Shown here piece by piece: positions 1 to 9,656 of a DNA stretch of 64,000 nucleotides. Below the pieces are notes generated by a model. That model saw only the letters and a program-made list of their open reading frames with translations, made no database searches and had not been told where the DNA came from. The stretch is taken from positions 124,001-188,000 of the forward strand of contig NZ_JAKLTR010000012.1 in assembly GCF_022012415.1 (NCBI RefSeq), in the 5' to 3' direction. How positions within the stretch are numbered: the first letter of the stretch is position 1; each line of letters opens with the position of its first letter. The position numbers and the translations under genes are program-made. The stretch comes from Terrimonas ginsenosidimutans. Lineage in GTDB: Bacteria > Bacteroidota > Bacteroidia > Chitinophagales > Chitinophagaceae.

Positions 1-2319
1 AACGGGAACAACTATATTTCCCTGTTTGATTTCTATGATCCCGGAAAATTGGCCATTGCCCATTGCATTCCAATCCAGCTCTACGAATAAACGGTCCTCT
101 TTTGCAACAGTTCCCTGTTTCTTGCTCAACCTGATCCAGGGTTGATCAGCACTTGCCGTGAAATTGAAATCACCTGTCCCTTTATTGAACACATCTATAA
201 AGTAACGCTGCTTTAACAGACCGTCGAACACGGGTAAGGCCGCTTTTTCATTCGCCGATGGCCATGCCTGCTCAGTTCCTTCAACGGCTACGCCCATAGC
301 AGGCAGTGAGTGCGCAACAACTTCCTTCAGCTCCGGTAGCTTTCTTTTATCAGGCATATTCCAACGATCATAGCCGATGTGAATATCCTGCATCATATTC
401 TTCCATTTTCCGCCTGCCATAGGCCCGTTATACCGGTCACTTAATTGCTGATCGAGCTCAAACAGCTGTCTTGCTCTCGCTGCAAGGTCGTTAGCAGACA
501 CACGCCCTTGCTTTGCATAAAGATTATTCCTGCCGGCAGCCAGATAGATCTCTGCTACGCCTGCGGAAGCTTTAGCAGGATATAACACCAGTTGATAATA
601 GGCATCTTTCGCATCAGCAGGGATCTTCTTTTCAAGTGCTTCCGCTTCTGCAGCCAATTCCTGCCACTGCTTCAACACGCTGTCAGCTTCATGGTAATTC
701 ACCAAACTAAATATCCGGGGATCCTGCACCTCCGGCTTTCTCCATAAATTATACTTAGAATATTTCGATACAACAGAAGCCACTTCTTTTGCATGTTCCT
801 TTCCAAAAATGCTTTCAGCCCAACCAAGAGTATAATCCATCGTTTTTTCGGCCGGAATAGCTTCCGGGTTCCAGGCATACCGCATAATAAAGTCGATCGG
901 CAATTCCTTCGGCTTGAGATCACCAACATTCACGATCCAGATACGATCGATACCCGTCTGATAAGCGAGATTGAATTGTTCTCTTAATTTAGGGATTGTA
1001 GTGGTATTAATCCACCGGTCATTCCATGGCCCGCCATTCATATCAATGTGATAATACATTCCAAGGCCGCCTTTACGTTGTCGCTCAGTCAGCGGTCCGG
1101 TACGGCGGATATAGCCCCAATTGTTATCGCAGAAAAGCAGGGTCACATCATCGGGTACAGTCAAACCCGCATCATAGTAACGCTGCACTTCTGTGAATAT
1201 GGCCCATAGCTGAGGGATTTCAGCCGGGTCTTTCCTGTACACATTCTTAATAATGTCCCGCTGTGCACTGACAACATTCCGCAATGTTTGAATATTGGCC
1301 GCATCATCGCCATCTCCCATTGCTACATCACCATCACCCCGCATGCCGATCGTAATGAGATTATCGAAAGACCTGTTGCGTTCCAGGCCCTCTGTGAAAA
1401 ATTTTCTCAGATTTTTCTCATTGGTCACGAAGTTCCAATCCCCCACTTCTGCTTTCCGGGATGTATATTCTTTATGAGACCGCATCATGGGTTCATGATG
1501 TGATGTACCCATCACAATACCGTATTCATCTGCCTTCACAGGATTTAAAGAGTCATCTTCGTTGAACGACTTGCCCCACATGGCCGGCCATAGATAATTT
1601 GCTTTCAACCGCAGCAACAACTCAAACATAGTAGTGTACATTTTTGAATTGATGCCGCCGAACTTAGCCCTCGACCATTGCCCAAAGGACGGTTCTTCGT
1701 CATTAATGAAGATGCCTCGGTATTTTACCTTTGGAGAAGGCTGCACATATCTTCCTGCTTTAACGAACAGGCTTTTACTTTTTTTAACGGGCGCATCTGC
1801 CCACCAGTACCACGGGGAAACCCCGATCTTTTCAGACACATCATAAATGCCGAAAATAGTTCCACGTTTATCACTACCTGCAATCACCAGGTCATTTCCC
1901 ACTGTCTGTATCAGGAAAGATTCCCACTGGCCCTTAATACCTGAAACATCAATTTTATTTTCCGCGATCAACCTGTCGATAAGCCGGCTCCTGCCGATCG
2001 TACCGGCAATAATGCTGCCTTTCTTCACGGAAACATCTCTGATCATTTCTGCTGATGTTCCTGACACTTTTTTCACATCATCACCCAGATCAGCCGCCGC
2101 GCGTATAACACCTGGCCAATCTTCCGGATCAACATAGATCTTCGCAGCTTTGCCTTTATTGACAATGCAGAAAGAGCTGGAAGATGATTGGTATTGAACG
2201 TAAGCCGGGGTTGTGAGACGCTCACCTTCCGGGTTGAATTGTCCATTTACAACACCTGTTTCCATTATGAAGACACCAATAAAAATGAGTTTTACCCTGA
2301 TTCCTATCATCATGAACAT
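1..2319 (-). CDS. GH115 xylan alpha-1,2-glucuronidase (partial, 3' end off window)
   Basis: The reading frame stays open from the start near 2319 to the left edge (about 773 residues) and its C-terminus lies outside. The translation has the family 115 glycoside hydrolase landmarks: KYRGIFINDEEP near residue 190, LWPAMWGKSF, GTSHHEPM, VPDDVTLLFCDNNWG, GGLGMYYHIDMNGG and PIDFIMRYAWNPE. Family 115 enzymes remove glucuronic acid or 4-O-methylglucuronic acid from the xylan backbone. The first residues are hydrophobic and end in VVNGQ, which fits a signal peptide and export to periplasm or surface. Family members usually have 830-1000 residues, so roughly the last 60-200 are missing here, within the C-terminal beta-sandwich. 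Three ATGs in frame (2319, 2313, 2310) leave the start slightly uncertain. It follows xylA by 62 bp on the same strand, so it closes the xylan locus. Confidence 0.9.
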   Translation of the reverse strand, partial: MFMMIGIRVKLIFIGVFIMETGVVNGQFNPEGERLTTPAYVQYQSSSSSFCIVNKGKAAKIYVDPEDWPGVIRAAADLGDDVKKVSGTSAEMIRDVSVKKGSIIAGTIGRSRLIDRLIAENKIDVSGIKGQWESFLIQTVGNDLVIAGSDKRGTIFGIYDVSEKIGVSPWYWWADAPVKKSKSLFVKAGRYVQPSPKVKYRGIFINDEEPSFGQWSRAKFGGINSKMYTTMFELLLRLKANYLWPAMWGKSFNEDDSLNPVKADEYGIVMGTSHHEPMMRSHKEYTSRKAEVGDWNFVTNEKNLRKFFTEGLERNRSFDNLITIGMRGDGDVAMGDGDDAANIQTLRNVVSAQRDIIKNVYRKDPAEIPQLWAIFTEVQRYYDAGLTVPDDVTLLFCDNNWGYIRRTGPLTERQRKGGLGMYYHIDMNGGPWNDRWINTTTIPKLREQFNLAYQTGIDRIWIVNVGDLKPKELPIDFIMRYAWNPEAIPAEKTMDYTLGWAESIFGKEHAKEVASVVSKYSKYNLWRKPEVQDPRIFSLVNYHEADSVLKQWQELAAEAEALEKKIPADAKDAYYQLVLYPAKASAGVAEIYLAAGRNNLYAKQGRVSANDLAARARQLFELDQQLSDRYNGPMAGGKWKNMMQDIHIGYDRWNMPDKRKLPELKEVVAHSLPAMGVAVEGTEQAWPSANEKAALPVFDGLLKQRYFIDVFNKGTGDFNFTASADQPWIRLSKKQGTVAKEDRLFVELDWNAMGNGQFSGIIEIKQGNIVVPV

Positions 2320-2381
2320 TTAAAATAAAATAGAGTTCCTTTATAAACCGGACAAGTAATCCTCGGCCATCATCCTGATCA

Positions 2382-3710
2382 CTAAATAAATCTGTTCACC
2401 AGGTTTTCCAGGTACTCCTGTTTTCCACTGAGAACTTTTGGCTCACCGTTCTGTACTGCATATTCACGAAGTTCTTCCAGTGATAGTTTCCCTGCTTCAA
2501 ACTCCGCGCCTTTGCCATTATCAAAACTTGCATAGCGTTCCTGCCTGATCTTTTTGTAATCGGACTTTTCAAGGATAGCTTCAGCGATCAGCAATGCTCT
2601 CGCAAACATGTCCATTCCCCCGATATGTGCATAGAACAGATCTTCTGCGTCCGTACTGTTACGCCTGATCTTCGCATCGAAATTGATACCACCGCCCGCA
2701 AATCCCCCTGCCTGCAGGATGATCAGCATTGCTTCAGCCAGTTCATTGATATCGTTGGGAAATTGATCCGTGTCCCATCCGTTCTGATAATCGCCACGGT
2801 TGGCATCGATGCTGCCAAGCAGTCCGGCATCAGCGGCCACCTGTAATTCATGGGTGAAGGTGTGACCAGCAAGCGTAGCGTGGTTCACTTCAATATTTAA
2901 ACTGAAATCATCCAGCAATCCATACTGGCGCAGAAAACCGATCACTGTTTCTGAATCATAATCGTACTGATGCTTGCTGGGCTCACAGGGTTTGGGTTCA
3001 ATAAAGAATTTCCCTTTGAAACCATTATTTCTTGCATAGTCACGCGCCGTTTTCAGGAAGCGGGCCAGGTGTTCCTTCTCCCGTTTCATATCGGTATTGA
3101 GCAGGCTCATATAACCTTCGCGGCCACCCCAGAATACATAGTTCTCACCGTCGAGAGCGATCGTTGCATCCAATGCAGCTTTTACCTGTGCAGCACCGTG
3201 CGAAAGCACATGAAAGTCAGGGTTAGTAGAAGCTCCATTCATATAACGCCGGTGGCTGAACAGGTTTGCGGTGGCCCATAACAACTTCACACCGGATTCA
3301 TTTTGCTTTTCTCTGAGGTAGGCGGCAATGGTTTGAAGACGGCGATCATTTTCCGCTATATCATTTCCGTAATCCACAACATCCACATCGTGAAAGCAGT
3401 AATAGGGAATACCTAATTTGGTAATGAATTCAAAAGCGGCATCGGCTTTATCTTTTGCGCGCTGTATCACATCTTTGTCTTCATCCCATCCGAAGGAATG
3501 CGTTGGCTCTCCAAACGGATCTGCGCCATTCCCGTTGAAGCTGTGCCAGTAAGCACAAGCGAAACGGAGATATTCCCGCATTGTCTTTCCCGCTATTTTC
3601 TTATCGGCATCATACCAGCGGAATGCCAGTGGATTGTCTGTATCAAGACCCTCAAATCTGATCTGTCCTACACCTTTGAAATACTCCCTGTTACCTTTTA
3701 TGATTCTCAT
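2382..3710 (-). CDS. xylA: Xylose isomerase, class II
   Basis: Cytoplasmic enzyme that interconverts D-xylose and D-xylulose, the entry step to the pentose phosphate pathway. At 442 residues it has the class II (long) length. Visible motifs in order are the catalytic histidine in YCFHDVD (H107), WGGREGY (about 195-200), EPKP with E238 and K240 (proton shuttle lysine), the metal ligands in [10 protein letters not shown] (E274, H277), and IDANRGD followed by GWDTDQFP (D302, D313, D315). No xylulokinase gene lies beside it in the window. It sits between a surface lipoprotein gene and the GH115 gene of the xylan locus, so the same locus covers polymer uptake, side-chain removal and monosaccharide entry. 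A hairpin with a T-tract lies only about 20 bp before the start codon and may control its expression separately from the sus genes. Confidence 0.97.
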   Translation of the reverse strand: MRIIKGNREYFKGVGQIRFEGLDTDNPLAFRWYDADKKIAGKTMREYLRFACAYWHSFNGNGADPFGEPTHSFGWDEDKDVIQRAKDKADAAFEFITKLGIPYYCFHDVDVVDYGNDIAENDRRLQTIAAYLREKQNESGVKLLWATANLFSHRRYMNGASTNPDFHVLSHGAAQVKAALDATIALDGENYVFWGGREGYMSLLNTDMKREKEHLARFLKTARDYARNNGFKGKFFIEPKPCEPSKHQYDYDSETVIGFLRQYGLLDDFSLNIEVNHATLAGHTFTHELQVAADAGLLGSIDANRGDYQNGWDTDQFPNDINELAEAMLIILQAGGFAGGGINFDAKIRRNSTDAEDLFYAHIGGMDMFARALLIAEAILEKSDYKKIRQERYASFDNGKGAEFEAGKLSLEELREYAVQNGEPKVLSGKQEYLENLVNRFI

Positions 3711-3727
3711 GATTATTGTTTATACTA

Positions 3728-3764
3728 TAAAAAACTGAGAGGAAGGGTGAAGAATCACCCTTCC
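3728..3764 (-). terminator. Hairpin with T-tract in the xylA leader (terminator or attenuator)
   Basis: A perfect 10-bp stem (3741-3750 with 3755-3764, loop AGAA) is followed on the minus strand by CAGTTTTTTA. It has the form of an intrinsic terminator but ends only 18 nt before the xylA ATG. The ten-base word TAAAAAACTG (plus strand) occurs on both sides of the hairpin, at 3728-3737 and 3771-3780. Either xylA is transcribed from a start very close to its ATG, or the hairpin sits in its leader as an attenuator or stabilizing structure. Confidence 0.6.
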
Positions 3765-3861
3765 GTATTCTAAAAAACTGCTATACAGAATTTCACGACC
3801 TTAAACCCGCACACAGCAAAACAGATATCCATCTATTGCGAAGTGCGGTATTCACCGAAGA

Positions 3862-3888
3862 AACGAAGTGTGAAGCCCACACTTCGTT
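3862..3888 (-). terminator. Hairpin directly after the DUF1735 lipoprotein gene
   Basis: A perfect 11-bp stem (3862-3872 with 3878-3888) and a 5-nt loop begin 13 nt past the stop codon of the upstream gene. The tract after it on the minus strand is TTTCTTC, so the terminator is weak or the hairpin mainly protects the 3' end of the sus transcript. Together with the second hairpin before xylA it separates the outer-membrane genes from the enzyme genes. Confidence 0.5.
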
Positions 3889-3900
3889 ACCTGTCGTTAA

Positions 3901-4935
3901 TCACCTCAATACCGGGTTGAAATATTCCGGAGAAACACCGCGGTTACGCATCACCAGGGTATCTGTAGAGGTTATCTTCATCAATGGATGATCGATCGAG
4001 TATTCCAGGTAAAGCGCATCCCTGTCGATTCCTCCCCAACTGTTCTTTTCACCTTTCGAAATAAATGCTCCTTTTCCTGTTGCCGTATACCCAGTACCAG
4101 AAGCTGCCACAGAACAAACACCCTTGTCATCAAAGGTCAACATCAGGTTCATGGGTATATTAGTTCCGCTTGCATTAGGAAACACCAGGGGTAATTCCAC
4201 CTGCTTGAAAGCTTTGGTGGTCGTTGCTTTCACTTCATCTTTATCTACGAATTCCTGCCTTCTGACCACGGTTTTATCCAGTGTACTATTTCCAGGCGAG
4301 CCTACTATTACATCCCGGCCTCTTCTTAGGTAGAAGCCATGCCAGGGGTTTACATACTTGATCGCATAGACGATGAAGTCCTTTGGTTTTACAGACCAAT
4401 GAACATCGACATACCGGTTGGGGTTAGCGACATTCGGAGAACCGCGAAGGATCGAATCCGCGTTTTTCACATCTTTCATCAGAAGTGGTATTGCGTAACT
4501 GTTAGTCAACGAAAGCGGATCGTTGAAGAAAGCTTCCGTCAGCTTTACTTCTACTCCCCCCAATATCTGACCGGACGGGATAGAGATCTTATTGCTTGCA
4601 AGCGTATAGTGCGATGCAGGCAGGGGCAGTATTTTCGGACCGGTGGCAGAAAAATACAGGTTATTCAAAAGGGAGTTGTCAACGTCAAAGCCGATCTCGA
4701 CGTTACCCGGATTAGATCGTGTGCCGCCGATAGTGGCTTTGATGGAGACCTTCCATTCATTATCGAGTGAGTTATCAACGATCAGATCTTCTCCCAACTC
4801 AACGGTTCTTACCGGAAACTGTGAGGCAAAATAGACAGTCTGATAATCATAGTCAGGAAAGTCAAAACCATTATTCTTGGTGCAGGAAGCAAGCGCCCCG
4901 GTCATGAGTAACAGGCCTGCAAAAAACTTTTTCAT
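3901..4935 (-). CDS. DUF1735-type surface glycan-binding lipoprotein of the xylan locus
   Basis: A lipoprotein of about 344 residues with signal peptide and lipobox (GALASC). After the cysteine come a DUF1735/BT_3987-like N-terminal beta domain (about 40-170, with the usual pattern SIPSGQ then a run of strands) and a C-terminal domain containing WHGFYLRRGRD. Such proteins stand at the fifth position of SusC/SusD operons and act as surface glycan-binding proteins; the position corresponds to XusE in known xylan loci. No catalytic motif is visible. I start it at the MKK codon; an ATG two codons earlier is equally possible. It lies 39 bp after susD2 and is probably cotranscribed with it. The binding role is inferred from family and position. 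Confidence 0.75.
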   Translation of the reverse strand: MKKFFAGLLLMTGALASCTKNNGFDFPDYDYQTVYFASQFPVRTVELGEDLIVDNSLDNEWKVSIKATIGGTRSNPGNVEIGFDVDNSLLNNLYFSATGPKILPLPASHYTLASNKISIPSGQILGGVEVKLTEAFFNDPLSLTNSYAIPLLMKDVKNADSILRGSPNVANPNRYVDVHWSVKPKDFIVYAIKYVNPWHGFYLRRGRDVIVGSPGNSTLDKTVVRRQEFVDKDEVKATTTKAFKQVELPLVFPNASGTNIPMNLMLTFDDKGVCSVAASGTGYTATGKGAFISKGEKNSWGGIDRDALYLEYSIDHPLMKITSTDTLVMRNRGVSPEYFNPVLR

Positions 4936-4974
4936 AATCATAGATGATTAAAGTGTTGAAAATCGATTGAAGCG

Positions 4975-6744
4975 TTACTGCCATCCTTTGTTCTGAACAA
5001 GGTTGCTGTATTTCAGCACCTCAGAAAGAGGAATTGGACCGTAATACATATATTCCTGGAAAGCTCTGTTCTCTACCACAAGAGGTGTTATCGTTGCACC
5101 GTTAACATTAAGCCCACGGGCTGATTCATTAAGCGGCGCTTTCCAACGACGCAGATCCCAGAACCGGAAACTTTCGAAGCACAGTTCCAGCCGGCGTTCG
5201 TTGCGGATCAGTTCTCTCATCTTATCCTTATCACTTTTGATCTCTTCAAGGTAAGCATCAGAATTGCTGGTACCCACACCGGCACGCTTACGTATTGCTT
5301 TGATAATATCGTATGCAGAGTAGGCATGCGTACCTGTCCCCAAAGGCCCCCATGCTTCATTAGCGGCTTCCGCATAGGCAAGATAGAATTCCGTATAACG
5401 AAGCCTTGGCTGGTATTTGTTTTTGCCCGTTGTTGACGCGGGGTTGCGGTTAACATCCATCCGCAAACGTTTTTTCATGTAATAACCCGTGCGCGTCGAA
5501 GTTGGCCTGATGTTAATCCCATTGTCAGTGCCGGAAGCACTTCCCGTGTATATTACCTGGTTCCCAACGCCGGCCGTACTACCATTGTAAATAATATAGC
5601 GGGCAAGGCGTGGATCCCTTCCTGTATATGGCGCGGCAGCATTGTAATTACTGTTGGAATTATTAATCGGGTAGCCATTCGCCATTGGAAACGCATCCAC
5701 CAGATTTTGGGTAGGGTTCATATACCCCGTGCCAAATAAGGTCGGTGGAAAATTCTGCGCTTCCTGGTCTCCATTATTGGTTTGGATATTATCTCTCCAG
5801 ATCATTTCCGGAGGATTACTGCCATTGCTCAAACCGTCTATTTCACCGGTATTGGTGTAGAAAGTTCCACCATTTGCAGGGAGACCATTAACACCCCCTT
5901 TGTAGTCTACAACTGCAGCCGCAAAATCAGCAGCTTTTGCCCAGGTGGTTGTATTGGAAGCATGCTGGAAAGCCGGGCTTGCAGCCAGTAATCCCACTCT
6001 TGTCCTGTATGACCTTGAAATAAGCCCGTTGAACAACTGCCGTGCGAACGCGCCCATCACGCGGTTGTAAGCTTCTGTCTTTTGAGTGATGGCGCGGAAG
6101 CGTTCAGGGATCTGTGCGGTAGCAGACACATCGACATATTCAACAGGCAGATTATAGTCCGCACTATCCAGGTCCTTGTAGATCTGCTGCAAACAGGCCT
6201 CAAACGATGCGCGGGGAGTATTCAGTTCAGAAGTAACTGTCTGAAATTCGGTAACTATAGGAACACCCAATAACTGTCCATCGGCTGAAAAACCACCGTG
6301 GGCCCTTAGCAGATAGAACATATAGAGGGAACGAAGACCGAATGCTTCACCTCTCATCCTCATCCGGAAAAGTGCTGACACTTCAGGATCTGCGGCCCAC
6401 TTAACTTTATCAGTGTTTGCAAGAAACAGGTTGATATACTGCAACGCACCATACGCATTATTCCAAACGGAAACAGGACTATTTGCCGCTGTCCAGGAAC
6501 CGGTAGCAAGTTGAAGATATCCGTTACTTAACTGATTGGTCACCGCATCATCAGTGGCATAATCACTGTTATCATAATAACCCGGCATCGTACGATAGCC
6601 ATTGAGCAGAAATCCCTGAGCATACGAAGGATCGGTGTACATCTGCTCAACAGACCGCAGGTTCTCCTCGTCGGGAGTCAGGATCTTTTTACAACCAGTA
6701 GCCATCAGTGCTACCGCTGTAACTATTATCAAATTTCTTTTCAT
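4975..6744 (-). CDS. RagB/SusD family lipoprotein (second pair, XusD-like)
   Basis: Outer-surface glycan-binding lipoprotein that caps the SusC-like channel encoded just upstream. The 589-residue product starts with a signal peptide and lipobox (LMATGC), followed by the N-terminal helical SusD region (ENLRSVEQMYTDPSYAQGFLLNGYR) shortened here to its key words, tetratricopeptide-like helices, and the conserved SusD C-terminal block with IRNERRLELCFESFRFWDLRRW. The gene follows susC2 by 24 bp. Its presence after a complete first pair gives the tandem susCD-susCD arrangement typical of Bacteroidetes xylan loci. Substrate specificity cannot be read from sequence and is inferred from xylA and GH115. 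Confidence 0.93.
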   Translation of the reverse strand: MKRNLIIVTAVALMATGCKKILTPDEENLRSVEQMYTDPSYAQGFLLNGYRTMPGYYDNSDYATDDAVTNQLSNGYLQLATGSWTAANSPVSVWNNAYGALQYINLFLANTDKVKWAADPEVSALFRMRMRGEAFGLRSLYMFYLLRAHGGFSADGQLLGVPIVTEFQTVTSELNTPRASFEACLQQIYKDLDSADYNLPVEYVDVSATAQIPERFRAITQKTEAYNRVMGAFARQLFNGLISRSYRTRVGLLAASPAFQHASNTTTWAKAADFAAAVVDYKGGVNGLPANGGTFYTNTGEIDGLSNGSNPPEMIWRDNIQTNNGDQEAQNFPPTLFGTGYMNPTQNLVDAFPMANGYPINNSNSNYNAAAPYTGRDPRLARYIIYNGSTAGVGNQVIYTGSASGTDNGINIRPTSTRTGYYMKKRLRMDVNRNPASTTGKNKYQPRLRYTEFYLAYAEAANEAWGPLGTGTHAYSAYDIIKAIRKRAGVGTSNSDAYLEEIKSDKDKMRELIRNERRLELCFESFRFWDLRRWKAPLNESARGLNVNGATITPLVVENRAFQEYMYYGPIPLSEVLKYSNLVQNKGWQ

Positions 6745-6768
6745 ACAGAAAATGCAATTTTTAGTTCG

Positions 6769-9639
6769 TTAAAATGTAGCCCTGAGACCAAGATTATAGA
6801 AACGGTACTGAGGCTCCATGCCTACATTCGTTTCCATCAATTTCCGTTCTTTGGAAAGAACAAGCAGATTGTCTCCAAGAACATATACACTCATGCCGTG
6901 CACAAAAGAATTCTTGAAGATCTTTGAATTGAAATCGTAGGTCAACTGAACACGGCTAAGATTGAACCGGTTGTTTTTATACATCCAGAAAGTGGAATTC
7001 TGAAAGTTATTAGCGCCTGCTGTTGACGTAAGGCGGGGATAAGTGGCTGTATTCTTTGTATCCTCCGTCCAACGTCCCCAAACAACATCGGAGTATTTGC
7101 TTGCACCTCTCACCCAGAAGTAAGGAGTATTCTTGAAAGCAATTGCGCCTGACTGTCCGTTACCAAGAGCGAACAGCGTGAAATTCTTATACTTCACGGT
7201 GAAATTAATCCCATATGAAAAAGGATTGGCAGCCCAGCCATTGCGGCCAAGATCAACCTGGTCCCTGCTGTCGATGATACCGTCACCATTCACATCTTTA
7301 TATTTCAGATCTCCCGGCTTTACTACACCGCCGAATGTCTGTCTTGCATGCGCATCGATCTCCGCCTGGTTCTGGAAGAATCCTTCATTGATCAATCCCC
7401 AGTAAGCATCGAGGTCGCGGCCCGCTCTGTTCTGATAGTCGACTGCCTGGATCTCATCCCGAACCAGCGCCTTTGAAGAGAACAGCATTCCAACAACACC
7501 AACTGACAATTGAACATCACCGATCTTGTTGTTTACGTTAAGAGCAAAATCTAAACCTGTACGTCTGTCATTATTGTAGTTAAGCCATGGACGGAAATCT
7601 CCCGAGCCAGTGAAATAAGAAGGAATAACGGATACACCTCTTGTAAGCAACCCACTGGTGGTCTGATGAAAATAATTAGCTTCCAGGTTGATCAGGTTCT
7701 TCAGGAACGAAGCCTGCATGCCTGCACGATATTCCTTTCGCTCAATAAAATTCAGATTGGGATTCTCTCCCTGTCCGGACATGGTTGCTACCCAACCACC
7801 GGCAGCAGCATCTCTCCATTGATACCATCCGCCCAACACGCTGTTATTGCCATAGTATCCTGAATACAGATAATAATCCGTGGCTACGCCATTCTGTTTT
7901 GTACCCGTGATATCGATATCCTGTTTGATAGAAGCATAGGAGGCGGTGAATTTCAGATCATCAATAAAAGACACATTGTCTTTAAAGAAATCTTCCTGGC
8001 TGACCCTCCATCCCAATGTTACTGTTGGTGATACAGCATTTCGGTTTTGGTCAGGAAGTTTTGCCGAATGCACATAAGCCCCGGAAAAATCAACATAATA
8101 TTTCTTACGGAAATTATAACCTGCCTGGAAACCAAGATTCGTGTTTCTGTCAGGATGATAGTCACTGCCGCCATCATTATCGGGATCGCTGGAGAACTGT
8201 GTCATGTACCACCAGCCCAGCATGTTGGCCGTTACATTATGATCATTGCCAAAAGTCCTGTTGTAACCGAGTTGCGCCCTGTAAGACATCGTTTGAGAAT
8301 AAGTCGTTCTTCCGATGAATTCATTGGTTGAGTTCTGGTCGTTATTGAACTTCTCCAGCGAAGTGATCACGTCCTGTCCATTTACAGTAGACCAGGTCGG
8401 ACGATAAACAGCATAAGGCAACTGATAAGCTTCCGAATAAACGGCTGTATAATCAAGACTGTACGTAGACTTAAAAGACAAGCCTTTTACCAAAGCACCG
8501 AGATCAGCATTTACACCGACATTATACATGAAGGCCCTGAATCGCGTTTTGATATAACCCGCAGCGACCATATCCCCGAATACGTTGGTCAGGTTGGTCG
8601 ACTGACCACCGAGCAGGAACTGTCCGTCAATCAGGTGATTGCTGTTATCAGCGATCGTTTGAAGTCCTGGTTTGGAAGGATCGAACATGCTTACAGGCAC
8701 AAACGGAGAGTAGCGGTTGAAATTAGGAGCGATCGTCGAAGATGCACCCCAGAAATCACCTCTTCCCGCATACCTGTTTCCGAAATTCACAGCAACATCA
8801 GTGGACGCCGTCAACCAGCTGTTCAGATCCATGTCCACATTTCCCCTGACATTGAAACCAAAATCGTTGTTGTTCTTTTGGTCTCCGAACTTCATGATGC
8901 TGTTATTATAGTTCAGACCGATGTTGGTATAATAACGTGTCCGTTCATTTCCTCCGGAGATCTCTGTAGTAAGATCAGAGCGTGTATATGCTTTTTTGAG
9001 ATAATCAGAACTGAAAAAATCAATATCCGCATATCTGAATGGATTTACACCGGATCTTGTTTTATCAATCTCATCCTGCGTATACCCTGCACCGCTGGTT
9101 GATATACCATCATTTGTCAACGCTTCGTTATACAGGGTCATATAGTCCGCGGCATTCAGATACCCGGGATATCCTTTTGGCACAAATACTCCGGAGTTTG
9201 CCCGTACATCGATCGTTAATGGCTTGACCGCTCCTCTTTTCGTGGTGATCAGTACCACGCCTTTTGCTGCATTGCTGCCATAGAGAACTACAGCGTTTGC
9301 TCCCTTCAGCACGGTGATCGATTCCACCTCCGTCAGTCTTACATCACTTGCCCGGCGCGGAATGCCGTCAACGAGGATCAATCCAATTTGTCCCCAGATA
9401 TTTCCCGTGTACCCGCCAACAAAACTCTGGAGATTGTCCAGGCTGGATACGGCATAATTTTTCTTTAATAATTCAGCCACATTGACCGTTGACACAGCAC
9501 CCAGCAGATCCTCCCGGGCAACTGTTCCGAAAGCCACGTTCACCAGGCTATCTTGTTTTTCCTGTGCATTTCCTCCCAGCGCACTGAATACAGCGCACGC
9601 GAGAAGAATACAGGAAACCTTTATATTTTTTTTCTTCAT
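6769..9639 (-). CDS. SusC/RagA family TonB-dependent channel without N-terminal CarboxypepD_reg domain (XusC-like)
   Basis: Outer-membrane TonB-dependent importer of oligosaccharides. I start it at the MKKKN codon, 17 bp past the stop of susD1, because a clean signal peptide (ending GGNAQ) follows; a start eight codons earlier would overlap susD1. Directly after the signal peptide the plug domain begins, with ILVDGIPR, ESITVLKGANAVVLYG and GVVLITTKRG. The carboxypeptidase-like regulatory domain that most SusC proteins carry is absent, which makes the 956-residue product shorter than its partner. The barrel includes the calcium-binding-like DVNGDGIID near the C-terminus and ends in aromatic F as outer-membrane barrels do. 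It is the third gene of the xylan operon. Confidence 0.93.
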   Translation of the reverse strand: MKKKNIKVSCILLACAVFSALGGNAQEKQDSLVNVAFGTVAREDLLGAVSTVNVAELLKKNYAVSSLDNLQSFVGGYTGNIWGQIGLILVDGIPRRASDVRLTEVESITVLKGANAVVLYGSNAAKGVVLITTKRGAVKPLTIDVRANSGVFVPKGYPGYLNAADYMTLYNEALTNDGISTSGAGYTQDEIDKTRSGVNPFRYADIDFFSSDYLKKAYTRSDLTTEISGGNERTRYYTNIGLNYNNSIMKFGDQKNNNDFGFNVRGNVDMDLNSWLTASTDVAVNFGNRYAGRGDFWGASSTIAPNFNRYSPFVPVSMFDPSKPGLQTIADNSNHLIDGQFLLGGQSTNLTNVFGDMVAAGYIKTRFRAFMYNVGVNADLGALVKGLSFKSTYSLDYTAVYSEAYQLPYAVYRPTWSTVNGQDVITSLEKFNNDQNSTNEFIGRTTYSQTMSYRAQLGYNRTFGNDHNVTANMLGWWYMTQFSSDPDNDGGSDYHPDRNTNLGFQAGYNFRKKYYVDFSGAYVHSAKLPDQNRNAVSPTVTLGWRVSQEDFFKDNVSFIDDLKFTASYASIKQDIDITGTKQNGVATDYYLYSGYYGNNSVLGGWYQWRDAAAGGWVATMSGQGENPNLNFIERKEYRAGMQASFLKNLINLEANYFHQTTSGLLTRGVSVIPSYFTGSGDFRPWLNYNNDRRTGLDFALNVNNKIGDVQLSVGVVGMLFSSKALVRDEIQAVDYQNRAGRDLDAYWGLINEGFFQNQAEIDAHARQTFGGVVKPGDLKYKDVNGDGIIDSRDQVDLGRNGWAANPFSYGINFTVKYKNFTLFALGNGQSGAIAFKNTPYFWVRGASKYSDVVWGRWTEDTKNTATYPRLTSTAGANNFQNSTFWMYKNNRFNLSRVQLTYDFNSKIFKNSFVHGMSVYVLGDNLLVLSKERKLMETNVGMEPQYRFYNLGLRATF

Positions 9640-9656
9640 TGTTTCTAGTTTTTTAA

